From DASQZK01 sp963771005 (GTDB taxonomy: Bacteria > Bacteroidota > Bacteroidia > Bacteroidales > GCA-2748055), in assembly GCA_963771005.1 (NCBI GenBank), contig CAVYRO010000002.1:620001-684000 (forward strand): a DNA stretch of 64,000 bases, in the 5' to 3' direction. Positions 1-8,446 of this stretch are shown here, one piece after another. How positions within the stretch are numbered: the first letter of the stretch is position 1; every line of letters begins with the position of its first letter. Both the position numbers and the translations under genes were made by a program. The notes below the pieces were generated by a model. It saw only the letters and a program-made list of their open reading frames with translations, made no database searches and had not been told where the DNA came from.

Positions 1-314
1 TGTTTCTGAGCCAGTGTTGATTCCCGCAGCCTGAATGCGTTTTCTTTCTGAGCTAGTTTTGAATTACGCTCGCTGATCATTTTTTCATGTTCCGCCTTGA
101 GCTGGAGGAATTTTTCCTTTGCCTGAAGTATCTTATCCTTTTTGATGACTTCGGCCTCTGTTTTCGCTTCCCTGATTATATTATCACTTTTCTTTTTCAG
201 AGCGATATTGAAAACAAAGTAGGAAACGATTCCTCCCGCCAGCACGCCTATAACGCCGGTCAGGGCATTCCAGACAGTGATGACGGAAATGATTGAAATT
301 ATAATTTCATTCAT
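1..314 (-). CDS. rny: Ribonuclease Y, N-terminal part (cut by window edge)
   Basis: Membrane-anchored endoribonuclease that initiates mRNA decay. Only the first ~104 codons are in the window. They read from an ATG at 314 into a hydrophobic anchor (roughly residues 13-33, ending YFVFNIALKKK) followed by a long charged coiled coil rich in Lys, Glu and Gln. That layout (anchor, then coiled coil before KH and HD domains) is the RNase Y N-terminus. The catalytic domains would lie left of position 1. The position downstream of zapA and a 6S RNA on the same strand supports the call. An N-terminus alone cannot prove the family, but anchor, coil and context agree. Confidence 0.8.
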   Translation of the reverse strand, partial: MNEIIISIISVITVWNALTGVIGVLAGGIVSYFVFNIALKKKSDNIIREAKTEAEVIKKDKILQAKEKFLQLKAEHEKMISERNSKLAQKENAFRLRESTLAQK

Positions 315-341
315 GGTTCCTACACTTAAACATTAGTATAT

Positions 342-537
342 AAAAAACCCGCAAGGTTTCTTCAAGATTTATTAAAACCCCATAATTACATGGTTGGAAC
401 TGCCAGACCGGGTCGGACTTCCACTGACCGCCTGAGGCGGATACCCGAAGGTTGCGGCCTGTCCTATACAGGCTGAGCCAGGCTCCAATGTTCTAACTGT
501 TGAGTTTCACAAATGATTTGAAGAAACAATGCGGGCT
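342..537 (-). ncRNA. ssrS: 6S RNA (Bacteroidota type, 6S-Flavo-like)
   Basis: Between zapA and rny, on their strand, lies ~195 bases without a reading frame that fold end to end. The 5' part (518-535) and 3' part (348-366) form a long terminal stem, CCCGCA..GUUUCUUCAA against UUGAAGAAA..UGCGGG, and the 3' side runs into U residues (a built-in terminator). The interior is a long interrupted helix with G+C-rich inner stems around 400-470. A single irregular hairpin with a large central bubble is the hallmark of 6S RNA, which mimics an open promoter and sequesters RNA polymerase holoenzyme. 6S RNA next to zapA is a conserved arrangement in several phyla. The exact 5' and 3' ends are estimates. 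Confidence 0.8.
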
Positions 538-557
538 AACTCTTTTTTTCTTCTATT

Positions 558-860
558 TTAAAGAACGCTATTACTCTTTTTGATAAATAAATCCAGTTCA
601 CTATTCATCTCACGCAGGCTTTCCTCCAGAGGGGCGGAATCGGCCTGATTCTCATTCTCCATCAATTTGATGACAAACTGTAAAGCAGCCATTGCAATGA
701 AATCCTGCGTATCCTTATCAATGTACTTCTGCTTATATTGTAATATCTTTTCATTGATCATTCTGGCTGCTCTTCGTATCATTTCCTCGTCTTCCCGCTC
801 AATACGCAACGGATAATACCTTTCGGCAACATTGACCTTTATGGATAATTTGTCACCCAT
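558..860 (-). CDS. zapA: Cell division protein ZapA
   Basis: ZapA binds FtsZ in the cytoplasm and promotes bundling of the Z-ring protofilaments. The 100-residue product has the family layout: an N-terminal beta-rich FtsZ-binding domain (SIKVNVAERYYPLRI), an RRAARMINEKI helix, the DFIAMAALQF helix typical of ZapA, and a C-terminal coiled coil used for tetramerisation. Length matches the family (about 95-110). It sits 11 bases after a coiled-coil gene on the same strand and just before the 6S RNA. This is probably one transcript with the upstream gene, from the promoter near 1185. Confidence 0.92.
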   Translation of the reverse strand: MGDKLSIKVNVAERYYPLRIEREDEEMIRRAARMINEKILQYKQKYIDKDTQDFIAMAALQFVIKLMENENQADSAPLEESLREMNSELDLFIKKSNSVL

Positions 861-871
861 GGTTCATCCCG

Positions 872-1165
872 TCATCTGTTTAAAAGAGCAATACATTTAT
901 CAATTTCCCGCACAATCCGGTTTACTTTAATTCTGGCATCGTGGACATCTTCACCTTCTGATACCAGGGACCTTGCTATTTTTAGATTGTCATACTTGTG
1001 CTCAAGCTCCGTGACCCTCTTTTCCCTGGCAGTGATTTTTTCCACTAAATCTGAATTTTCCTTCTTCAGCGATTCTTTTTCTGCTTTTTCAGCTTCATAC
1101 ATGCCCATCAGCTTTTTGATCTTTGCGCGGAGTGTTCCAAGGATCTCAATTTGTTCTGCATTCAT
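872..1165 (-). CDS. Small coiled-coil protein upstream of zapA
   Basis: A 97-residue cytoplasmic protein with no membrane segment. Residues ~10-70 are a continuous heptad-rich coiled coil (AEKAEKESLKKENSDL). A short C-terminal region, ARIKVNRIVREIDKCIALLN, looks like a separate helical motif. A protein of this size and make-up commonly precedes zapA in Bacteroidota and may act as a ZapB-like or ZapA-partner protein at the divisome. That role is inferred from position and coil content, not from a diagnostic motif. Its ATG at 1165 lies about 20 bases downstream of a good -7 box, so it is the first gene of the zapA transcript. Confidence 0.75.
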   Translation of the reverse strand: MNAEQIEILGTLRAKIKKLMGMYEAEKAEKESLKKENSDLVEKITAREKRVTELEHKYDNLKIARSLVSEGEDVHDARIKVNRIVREIDKCIALLNR

Positions 1166-1184
1166 AACGCTGAAATAGGTACTA

Positions 1185-1192
1185 CAAATATA
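1185..1192 (-). promoter_or_regulatory. Bacteroidota -7 box for the zapA operon
   Basis: On the minus strand the sequence TATATTTG matches the Bacteroidota sigma-ABfr -7 consensus TAnnTTTG exactly. It lies ~20 bases upstream of the first ATG of the coiled-coil/zapA transcript. A clear TTTG at -33 is not seen; only a degenerate TTTC-like element lies further upstream. Confidence 0.5.
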
Positions 1193-1299
1193 ACATTGCT
1201 TTCAGAAATAAAAAAATTCGATTTCATTTTTCCTTGATTGCCGGGAATATTTTAGTTTTACAATCGTTTGAGTTAAATATATTTCAATTCTGTCAACTT

Positions 1300-3021
1300 A
1301 TGAGGTGTACGATCCTGTTGCTGTTTCTTTTGACCCCGTTTCAATATTCCATCGCCCAAAATAAATTCATACCCAATACTTTTCGACCTCCATTGGATAT
1401 TCCGATGGTATTAAGCGGAAATTTCGGCGAGCTCAGGGCCGATCACTTTCATTCCGGCATCGATATCAAGACACAGGGAGTCACCGGGAAGAAGGTTTTT
1501 GCCATAGCCGACGGATATGTGTCGCGTATAAAGATCCAGACCAATGGCTACGGACATTCACTCTATATCAATTACCCCGGCGGGTACACTTCGGTTTACG
1601 GTCACCTCAGCGCCTACAACGACACTCTTGAAAACTATGTAAAGGCTTACCAATACCGGAACCATGCATTTGAAGTGGATATCTATCCTTCACCGGGCGA
1701 TCTCCCTGTCAAAAAGGGGAATCTAGTGGCATGGTCAGGCAATACAGGCAGTTCAGGAGGACCGCATCTTCATTTTGAGATCCGCAACACCGCCAGCCAG
1801 CACACACTTAATGCCCTGCGATACGGGTTTGACATTTCCGACAAGATATCCCCTCACCTGTTCTCCCTCTTTGTGTACGGCATGCAGGGTAAAGGTAATG
1901 ACCGCATTTCAGTATCGAGGAAAGAATATGACCTTGTGGGAGAAAATGGCGTATACAGGTTGAAAAACGGCGACATGGTTGCCGCCGGCGACGCTGCCGG
2001 GCTCGGGCTTGAATGCTATGATTACATGAACGGAACTTCCAACCGTTGCGGGGTCTACTCCCTGGAACTGCTGGTGAACGGGGACCGGGTTTATCATTTT
2101 CAGACCGATGAATTCAGTTTCAATGAAAGCCGTTATATCAATGCCCATATGGATTATTCCCTTGAAATGTTAACCCGCCGAAGAACGCATGATCTTTACC
2201 GGAAACCGGGGGAGCAGCTTTCCATGAATAAACTCACCGTGGATGACGGGATCATCAGCATAGCCCCGGGTGACACTGCGGATGTTACGATCATCGCAAG
2301 CGATGCCTATGGGAATTCATCCCGGCTTAAGTTCCGGATAAAGAGCACGGAAACGCCTGTCGATACGCAGCAAGACAGTACGATTACTTCCCAGCTCTTC
2401 AAATGGTATACGGCCAATCATTATTCAAATCCGTACCTCACAATGAACATTCCCTCAGGTTCCCTGTATGTAAACACCCTCTTCCATTACAGCATGGATA
2501 ATTCCCGAAAGGATTTCTATCCCTATATTCACCATATCCATACCCCGGAAGTTCCCATGCAGAAATATGCCACACTCTCAGTAAAGACAGACCCGGTTCC
2601 CGAACGTCTTCTGAATAAAACAGGTATTGTCCTTTTGCCAAAAAAAGGAGGACCCTCCTGGCAGGGCGGTGAAGTGAAAAACGGAAGGATCACTGCCAGC
2701 GTCAGGGAATTTGGTGATTTCACACTTCTCGCCGATACCATACCCCCGGCCATTGTTCCGGTCAATATCAGCCTTGACAAGGAAATGAAGGGGCAAAGCA
2801 GCATCAGGTTCAGCATAAAAGATCAGCTGTCCGGCATAGCCTCCTTTGACGGTTACATTGACAATGAATGGGTTTTGTTTGAATACGAACCCAAGAATGA
2901 TCTCCTTTTTTATGTTTTTGATACGGAAAGACTGAAAAGCGGGATTTCCCACGAACTGGAATTATATGTCAGGGATTACGCCGGCAATTCAGCACTCTAT
3001 CACACTACCTTTACCTGGTAA
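1300..3021 (+). CDS. Secreted M23 (LytM-type) metallopeptidase
   Basis: Peptidoglycan endopeptidase expected in the periplasm. I choose the ATG at 1300, not an upstream one at 1234, because it gives a clean signal peptide (MRCTILLLFLLTPFQYSIAQ). The LytM domain follows at once: a first zinc motif HSGIDIKT (His and Asp ligands), VYGHLS, and the GGPHLHFEIR motif with the last His ligands. The remaining ~400 residues are beta-rich, with Ig-like segments such as DTIPPAIVPVNISLD, and are probably wall- or partner-binding. The stop codon directly abuts the ATG of anmK at 3022. That links cleavage of peptidoglycan to recycling of anhydro-muropeptide products, probably in one transcript. Confidence 0.9.
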   Translation: MRCTILLLFLLTPFQYSIAQNKFIPNTFRPPLDIPMVLSGNFGELRADHFHSGIDIKTQGVTGKKVFAIADGYVSRIKIQTNGYGHSLYINYPGGYTSVYGHLSAYNDTLENYVKAYQYRNHAFEVDIYPSPGDLPVKKGNLVAWSGNTGSSGGPHLHFEIRNTASQHTLNALRYGFDISDKISPHLFSLFVYGMQGKGNDRISVSRKEYDLVGENGVYRLKNGDMVAAGDAAGLGLECYDYMNGTSNRCGVYSLELLVNGDRVYHFQTDEFSFNESRYINAHMDYSLEMLTRRRTHDLYRKPGEQLSMNKLTVDDGIISIAPGDTADVTIIASDAYGNSSRLKFRIKSTETPVDTQQDSTITSQLFKWYTANHYSNPYLTMNIPSGSLYVNTLFHYSMDNSRKDFYPYIHHIHTPEVPMQKYATLSVKTDPVPERLLNKTGIVLLPKKGGPSWQGGEVKNGRITASVREFGDFTLLADTIPPAIVPVNISLDKEMKGQSSIRFSIKDQLSGIASFDGYIDNEWVLFEYEPKNDLLFYVFDTERLKSGISHELELYVRDYAGNSALYHTTFTW

Positions 3022-4092
3022 ATGGAAGGGACGAAAAAATACAGATGCATGGGACTTATGTCCGGAACTTCGCTGGACGGACTCGACCTTGTGTACTGTG
3101 AGTTTGTGAATGAGGAAGGAACCTGGTCATTTCATATGATCGATGCGATGACTCATCCGTATCCCTCTGCCTGGAGAGAACTACTCGAAAATTCATACAC
3201 CATGGATGCAGCCCCGCTTGCAGAGCTCGATCACCGGTATGGGAGGTATCTGGGTGAAATTTGCAATGGTTTCATGGCGGCAAACGGCGCCGATCCGCTG
3301 TTCATCGCATCGCACGGCCATACGGTATTTCACAGGCCTGCACAGGGATTTTCGCTCCAGATCGGGAATGGTCATGATATTGCGGCAGTGACAGGCAAAA
3401 AGGTAATTTTTGATTTCAGAAGTCTCGATATCAGCCTTGGAGGCCAGGGTGCACCTCTCGTACCTGCAGGCGACAGGCTTCTGTTTGCGGAATATGAGTA
3501 TTGTCTGAATATCGGCGGTTTTTCCAATATTTCATTCGATAATGAGATTGGGGAACGAATCGCCTTTGATATCTGTCCGGCGAATATCGTTCTTAATACA
3601 ATAGCAAACCGGCAGGGACAGGATTTTGACCGGGACGGGAATTCGGGAAGGAAGGGGAAAATAATGGAAGCCCTCCTGGCCCGGTTGAATGCCATCGGGT
3701 ATTACTCGCAGAGTGCTCCGAAATCTCTCGGAAGGGAATTTCTCGAAGAGATCTTCATGAAATTCATCCCGGGGGAAGAATCCAAGGCTGAAGATATCCT
3801 GCGTACCCTGTATGAACACATCGCGATCCAGTCCGGGAAAGTATTAGTGGCAAATGGCAATGGACGCGTCCTGGTAACAGGGGGTGGGGCACGGAATACC
3901 TTCCTGGTTGAACGGATCAGGGAGCACTGTGAAAACCGGATCGTTGTTCCCGAAAGGGATATTGTGGAATATAAGGAAGCGCTCATTTTTGCCTTTCTGG
4001 GCCTTCTCAGAGTACTCGGAAAGGATAATTGTCTCGCATCGGTGACTGGCGCTTCGTCTGATTGTTGCGGTGGGATCATTGTTCAACCCTGA
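3022..4092 (+). CDS. anmK: Anhydro-N-acetylmuramic acid kinase
   Basis: Cytoplasmic kinase that phosphorylates and opens 1,6-anhydro-MurNAc to MurNAc-6-phosphate in cell-wall recycling. The N-terminal signature GLMSGTSLDGLDLV (phosphate loop), the FDFRSLDISLGGQGAPLVP region, NIGGFSNIS, and a C-terminal VTGGGARNTFL ATP-binding motif are all AnmK hallmarks. The 356-residue length is normal. It starts on the base after the M23 peptidase stop codon, so translation is probably coupled. Confidence 0.95.
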   Translation: MEGTKKYRCMGLMSGTSLDGLDLVYCEFVNEEGTWSFHMIDAMTHPYPSAWRELLENSYTMDAAPLAELDHRYGRYLGEICNGFMAANGADPLFIASHGHTVFHRPAQGFSLQIGNGHDIAAVTGKKVIFDFRSLDISLGGQGAPLVPAGDRLLFAEYEYCLNIGGFSNISFDNEIGERIAFDICPANIVLNTIANRQGQDFDRDGNSGRKGKIMEALLARLNAIGYYSQSAPKSLGREFLEEIFMKFIPGEESKAEDILRTLYEHIAIQSGKVLVANGNGRVLVTGGGARNTFLVERIREHCENRIVVPERDIVEYKEALIFAFLGLLRVLGKDNCLASVTGASSDCCGGIIVQP

Positions 4093-4178
4093 AAAAGGTA
4101 ATGGAGAAGAGATGAATACCGGTCCCTGAAGCCGAAGGGTTCTGATACTATTTACCAATTATAAACTAAAACTACACT

Positions 4179-5318
4179 ATGGAAAATTTCACCGCACATG
4201 TGCCCACGGCCGTTCATTTTGGCCGGGGATGTGTTCGCGAGCTGGGAGATGCAGCCCTTCAACTCGGGAAAAAGGCCCTGCTTATGTACGGAAAAGGATC
4301 GGTTCTCAGGAACCGAAGCTATGACCATGTGAAAGAACAGCTGGATGCAGCGGGGATAGGTATCATCGAATACAGCGGGATAAAGTCAAACCCGCTGTCC
4401 ATCGATGTTGATGCCGCTGCTCATGCCGGGATCTCAAACAAAGTTGATTTCATCGTAGCCGTGGGGGGAGGGAGCGTTATTGATTCGGCAAAGATCACTG
4501 CGATATGTATCGCCCGGAAAGTAAAGGCCTGGGATGTGATGAAGATGAAGGTAGAAAATGTAACTGCCATTCCGCTTATTGCCGTACTAACCCTTGCGGC
4601 AACGGGTACGGAAATGAATCCCGTCGCGGTTTTGCAAAATCCGGAAACACGCGAGAAGTTAGGGTACCGGCATCCTTCGGTCTTTCCGGCTCATTCCTTC
4701 CTGGATCCTTCCTTTACCCTATCGGTCCCCCTCAATTACACAGCCTATGGCATTGCCGACCTTGTGGCCCATTGCCTGGAGGCATGGTTCGGGGACGGAG
4801 ATGCAAGCCTTTCAGACCGCTTCATTGAGGCTATCATTAAGGAAGCTATGGAATACGGTCCCTTGCTTTTAAAAGATCCGGGTAATTATGATTTGCGTGC
4901 AAAAATTATGTGGGCGGCGACCAATGCACTGAATGGCATTACCGGTTACGGAAGGGTGAATGGTGACTGGGGGGTTCATGCATTGGGACATGTATTGTCG
5001 TTCCTATATGATACGCCGCATGGCGCTTCACTGACGGTTATCTATCCGGCATGGCTGAAAAAAATGAAGGAAAGGATCCCTGAAAGGATAGCGGACCTGG
5101 GATCGCGGTTGTTCGGGGCCGGGGATGTTGATTCCTCGATCGAAGGACTTGAAAATTTTTTCAGAAGTCTTGAGACTCCGGTGAGACTGGCAGAAGCGGG
5201 CATCTCTCAAGGGAATTACGATGAGATCCTTGAGCTGATGAACCATAACGGATGCTCCGGATCCGCACAGAAATTAGATGATGCCGATCGTGCTGATATC
5301 CTGAAGTATATGGTATAA
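4179..5318 (+). CDS. Iron-containing alcohol dehydrogenase (YqhD/BdhA-like)
   Basis: Group III Fe-dependent alcohol/aldehyde reductase of 379 residues. The N-terminal nucleotide-binding part has the GGGSVIDSAK motif (~residues 94-103). The metal site is complete: Asp and His in YGIADLVAHCLE, His in GVHALGHVLS, and His in TPHGASL. The extended PTAVHFGRG start and overall length fit the NADPH-dependent YqhD/butanol dehydrogenase subgroup, which detoxifies short aldehydes or makes alcohols during fermentation. It is followed immediately by a hairpin terminator at 5326, so it ends a transcript. It lies 86 bases after anmK, and no function links the two. Confidence 0.88.
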   Translation: MENFTAHVPTAVHFGRGCVRELGDAALQLGKKALLMYGKGSVLRNRSYDHVKEQLDAAGIGIIEYSGIKSNPLSIDVDAAAHAGISNKVDFIVAVGGGSVIDSAKITAICIARKVKAWDVMKMKVENVTAIPLIAVLTLAATGTEMNPVAVLQNPETREKLGYRHPSVFPAHSFLDPSFTLSVPLNYTAYGIADLVAHCLEAWFGDGDASLSDRFIEAIIKEAMEYGPLLLKDPGNYDLRAKIMWAATNALNGITGYGRVNGDWGVHALGHVLSFLYDTPHGASLTVIYPAWLKKMKERIPERIADLGSRLFGAGDVDSSIEGLENFFRSLETPVRLAEAGISQGNYDEILELMNHNGCSGSAQKLDDADRADILKYMV

Positions 5319-5325
5319 AAAAAAA

Positions 5326-5352
5326 GATGCGCTTCACAGCGCATCCTTTCTT
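5326..5352 (+). terminator. Rho-independent terminator after the alcohol dehydrogenase
   Basis: A perfect 7-bp stem GATGCGC/GCGCATC with a 6-base loop. It is preceded by an A-run and followed by CTTTCTTCT, 8 bases after the stop codon. The flanking A and T tracts would let it work in both directions. Confidence 0.7.
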
Positions 5353-5355
5353 CTC

Positions 5356-5405
5356 AAACTACTAACTAAAACTACCAACTAAACTACTAACTAAAACTAC
5401 TAACT
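5356..5405 (+). repeat. Short tandem repeat of ACTAACTAAA type
   Basis: About 50 bases made of imperfect copies of AAACTACTAACT directly after the terminator. A similar word (AACTAAAACTAC) lies just before the ATG of the upstream dehydrogenase. It creates many in-frame stop codons. Function unknown. Confidence 0.6.
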
Positions 5406-5850
5406 CTTAAACGGTCTAACCCTTTTTTTTATTGTATATATTTTTTTTGAATTCAAATTTTATACCATATGCTTTCGAGCAAACCTAAATTCAAATTCAA
5501 AAATAATCTCTGTCCAATAAACGGAAGTTAATTCCGTTTAAAATTTACCTTACATCTATGTTAAGAACAATTACTGTTTGTTGAATCACAATGCAAATAT
5601 ACAGGGTTTTTTTTTAAATGAGGATTGTTTTAATATTTTTTAACATTTTTTAAAGGCATTAAACATTAAAAATAAAGTCTTTTTATGAAACTCCTTGAAA
5701 ACAGGCTAAATCTGTTGTAAAATATGCTTTTTATACATCCATGGGGTTCCCGGGGATGTATTAATGCTTATTTTTGACAAACTTCATAAAAATACCCGGG
5801 TTCCGAAGAAAGTGCAGGAATTTGCCGGGAAAAGAAAAAAAAAATTTAAC
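5406..5850. other. AT-rich non-coding stretch
   Basis: No credible gene is visible. The DNA is strongly A+T-rich with long T and A runs and ends in the leader of the C69 peptidase. It probably holds that gene's promoter, but I could not pick out a convincing TAnnTTTG box. Confidence 0.5.
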
Positions 5851-7572
5851 ATGAAAAAATACAGACCAATTTTTTTGCTTGTGACTTTTTGGTTATCATT
5901 TTCCACAGTCAACGAAGTGAAGTCATGTACAAACTACCTGGTGACCAGGGGAGCTTCGGCAACAGGGTCTACGATGATTACCTATGCTGCTGATTCACAC
6001 GTGCTTTACGGCGAATTGTATTTTCGGCCAGCTGCGGATTATCCGGCAGGTACGATGCTCGATGTTTATGAATGGGACACCAATAAATTCCTGGGACAGA
6101 TCCCTCAGGTAAGGCATACATGGTCAGTGACCGGTAATATGAACGAACACCAGGTTTCCATCGGTGAAACGACGTATGGCGGCAGGGAGGAACTCGTCGA
6201 TCCTGAAGCGCTGATTGATTACGGATCCCTCATGTATATCACCCTCCAGAGATCAGCGAATGCCAGGGAGGCGATCAAAACCATGACAACCCTTGTTGCA
6301 AAGTACGGTTATTACAGTGAAGGTGAATCATTTTCCATTGCGGATCCGGATGAGGTATGGATTCTGGAAATGATAGGGAAAGGCAAGGGCAATACAGGCG
6401 CGGTTTGGGTTGCCCGGCGTATCCCTGATGGTTATGTTTGCGGACATGCCAACCAGGCGCGTATTCAGACCTTTCCTCTTGAAGATGGCAAGGCATCGAT
6501 TTCTTCAAAAAATATCGATAAGATCTTCGATCCCGGAATTTCCACCGTTTATGCATCGGATGTTATCGAAGTTGCAAGGAAGGAAGGCTGGTTTGACGGG
6601 AAAGACAAGGATTTTAGTTTCTCCGACACGTATGCACCCGTCACTTTTGAAGGTGCACGTTTCTGCGATCTCCGGGTGTGGACATTTTTCAACAAAGTGA
6701 GCAAGGGTATGGGAGAGTACTGGGATTATGTAACAGGTAAGGATCTCTCGGGCCGGATGCCCTTGTGGGTTAAAGCCGACCGGAAGATCACGAATCTTGA
6801 TATGATGGGCTTCATGCGGGACCATCTCGAAGGAACGCCACTGGATATGCGTCAGGATGCAGGCGCAGGACCTTTTCACCTGCCTTACCGGTGGAGGCCT
6901 CTCGATTGGTCTACCAACGAGGATTCAACAAAAATTTACTGCAATGAACGGGCAACTGCCACCCAGCAGACAGGTTTCTCCTTCGTGGCTGAAGCGCGCA
7001 ACTGGCTTCCCGATCCTGTCGGAGGGATCCTCTGGTTCGGTGTCGACGATGCTGCCACAAGCTGCTATGTTCCCATGTACTGCGGCATGACCCGGGTTCC
7101 TGAAAGCTACGCTGTTGGAAACGGGGATCTCCTCACCTACTCTCCCACTTCGGCCTTCTGGGCTTTTAACTTTGTAGCCAACTTCTCCTATCTGCGTTAT
7201 GATCTGATGAGTGCCGATGTCAGGAAAGTGCAGAGCGAACTGGAAAAAAAATTCACTTCCTATACCAACGCAGTTGACGAGGGTGCTATGAAACTTCTCG
7301 GGAAGGATACTGCAACGGCCAGGGAATATCTCACCGATTATTCTGTCAATATGGGAAATTACACTGTTGGCCGCTGGAAAGAGCTCGGGCAGTACCTTCT
7401 CATTAAATACATTGACGGCAATGTGAAGAAAGAGGTTAACGGAAAATTTCAGAGGAATGAATATGGATATCCCGCATCACCGGACCAGCCCGGTTATCCT
7501 GATTACTGGAAGAAAGCGGTGATCCGGGATACGGGAGAAAAACTTCTCGTACCGCCGGGCGGAGAGGAATGA
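5851..7572 (+). CDS. C69-family dipeptidase (secreted)
   Basis: N-terminal-nucleophile hydrolase of the PepD/C69 family, expected to cleave dipeptides in the periplasm. I start at the ATG at 5851, which gives a signal peptide (MKKYRPIFLLVTFWLSFS); an in-frame ATG at 5764 would add 29 charged residues before it. After cleavage near VKS the mature protein would begin CTNYLVTRGAS, placing the catalytic Cys at the new N-terminus as the family needs. Further family blocks follow: AADSHV, GNMNEHQVSIGETT, and WILEMIGKG. Length (~573) is typical of Bacteroidota members. Monocistronic, from an AT-rich leader. Confidence 0.88.
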   Translation: MKKYRPIFLLVTFWLSFSTVNEVKSCTNYLVTRGASATGSTMITYAADSHVLYGELYFRPAADYPAGTMLDVYEWDTNKFLGQIPQVRHTWSVTGNMNEHQVSIGETTYGGREELVDPEALIDYGSLMYITLQRSANAREAIKTMTTLVAKYGYYSEGESFSIADPDEVWILEMIGKGKGNTGAVWVARRIPDGYVCGHANQARIQTFPLEDGKASISSKNIDKIFDPGISTVYASDVIEVARKEGWFDGKDKDFSFSDTYAPVTFEGARFCDLRVWTFFNKVSKGMGEYWDYVTGKDLSGRMPLWVKADRKITNLDMMGFMRDHLEGTPLDMRQDAGAGPFHLPYRWRPLDWSTNEDSTKIYCNERATATQQTGFSFVAEARNWLPDPVGGILWFGVDDAATSCYVPMYCGMTRVPESYAVGNGDLLTYSPTSAFWAFNFVANFSYLRYDLMSADVRKVQSELEKKFTSYTNAVDEGAMKLLGKDTATAREYLTDYSVNMGNYTVGRWKELGQYLLIKYIDGNVKKEVNGKFQRNEYGYPASPDQPGYPDYWKKAVIRDTGEKLLVPPGGEE

Positions 7573-7632
7573 TCCCTTCCCGAAGTTGCGGTTTTTTAGG
7601 GTGTTTCACTTGTTTTTTGAAAAAGTTTACTT

Positions 7633-7640
7633 TACATTTG
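7633..7640 (+). promoter_or_regulatory. -7 box of the rplS promoter
   Basis: TACATTTG matches the TAnnTTTG consensus ~45 bases before the rplS ATG. A CTTG ~20 bases upstream could be a weak -33 element; the TTTG at 7616 is too close. Confidence 0.45.
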
Positions 7641-7685
7641 CTGCCTGTAAAAAATCGGGTGTTCTAATTTTAAATTTCTACCAGG

Positions 7686-8033
7686 ATGGACTTAATGAAA
7701 GTTGTTGAAAAAGAGTTTGCTACCGATAAGGAATTTCCTGCTTTCCACAGCGGGGATACGATTACGGTACATTATAAGATCAAAGAAGGCAACAAAGAGA
7801 GGATCCAGCAATTCCGCGGAACAGTTATACAACAGAAGGGTGATGGCGGCACAGCCACTTTTACCGTGAGAAAAATGTCGGGTAATGTCGGTGTTGAAAG
7901 AATATTTCCTTTTGCCTCCCCTTTCATTGAAAATATCGAGGTGAACAAGAGGGGCCGGGTCAGAAGGGCCAGGATCTACTACCTGCGTGGCCTGAGGGGT
8001 AAGAAAGCCCGGATCCAGGAAAAGAGATTCTAA
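7686..8033 (+). CDS. rplS: 50S ribosomal protein L19
   Basis: Structural protein at the 30S-50S interface. The 115-residue product carries the conserved L19 core: FPAFHSGDTITVHYKI, RIQQFRGTVIQQKG, TFTVRKMSGNVGVERIFP, and RRARIYYLRGLRGKKARI. Length and motifs are fully standard. It stands alone, with its own promoter box and a strong downstream terminator. In many other bacteria it follows trmD and rimM, which are not present here. Confidence 0.97.
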   Translation: MDLMKVVEKEFATDKEFPAFHSGDTITVHYKIKEGNKERIQQFRGTVIQQKGDGGTATFTVRKMSGNVGVERIFPFASPFIENIEVNKRGRVRRARIYYLRGLRGKKARIQEKRF

Positions 8034-8061
8034 ATTTCCGGAAGGAAAAAAAGATAAAAAG

Positions 8062-8092
8062 CCGTTTCTGTTATCAGGAACGGTTTTTTTTT
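8062..8092 (+). terminator. Terminator of rplS
   Basis: A 9-bp stem CCGTTTCTG/CAGGAACGG (one mismatch) with a TTAT loop and a run of nine T residues, 28 bases after the stop codon. Confidence 0.85.
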
Positions 8093-8120
8093 GTGATTGG
8101 GGATTGTTTGTGAGTGTTTG

Positions 8121-8167
8121 TTTGAAATGGTTTGAAATGGTTTGAGGTGGTTTGAAATGGTTTGAAA
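8121..8167. repeat. 10-bp tandem repeat TTTGAAATGG
   Basis: Nearly five head-to-tail copies of the 10-mer TTTGAAATGG, one with two changes (TTTGAGGTGG). There is no spacer between units. It is non-coding, next to the rplS terminator. Confidence 0.9.
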
Positions 8168-8393
8168 GAAGAGGAACACGGATTTGACGGATTCCGATGG
8201 CTATCGGAACAGATTTTCACGGATTTTTAAAGATGGTTTCAGATGGTTTCAGATGGTTTGAAATGGTTTGAAATGGTTTCAGATTGTTTGAGATGGTTTC
8301 AACTCCATTCAATAAATCAACAACTCAACAAATCACCAAATAATCTTCATCCATGATTATCCGCACAAATCCGTCCAATCCGTGTTCCTCTTC
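8168..8393. repeat. 26-bp inverted repeat pair enclosing tandem repeats
   Basis: The arms at 8168-8193 and 8368-8393 are reverse complements with one mismatch. Each contains GAGGAACACGGATT and a second GACGGATT half. They enclose another tandem array and a small dyad CCGATGGCTATCGG at 8194-8207. The arrangement looks like a non-coding repeat cassette. Confidence 0.85.
8231..8300. repeat. Second 10-bp tandem array (AGATGGTTTC type)
   Basis: Seven units of AGATGGTTTS or AAATGGTTTS, in phase variants of the array at 8121. It lies inside the large inverted repeat. Confidence 0.88.
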
Positions 8394-8398
8394 TACTT

Positions 8399-8438
8399 CA
8401 CCAAATCAACAAATCAACAAATCAACAAATCACCAAAT
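8399..8438. repeat. 8-bp tandem repeat AAATCAAC
   Basis: Four to five copies of AAATCAAC/AAATCACC just beyond the stop codon of the AsmA-family gene. A shorter set (CAACAACTCAACAAATCACC) lies at ~8318-8338. Non-coding. Confidence 0.85.
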
Positions 8439-8446
8439 TCTTGGTG

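Noticed and set aside
5406..5850. Riboswitch or leader RNA before the C69 peptidase
   Set aside because: Only A/T runs are visible and no stable nested stems, so there is no support.
8121..8300. CRISPR-like array
   Set aside because: Units are 10 bp and directly abut each other with no unique spacers, and no cas genes are present. These are simple tandem repeats.
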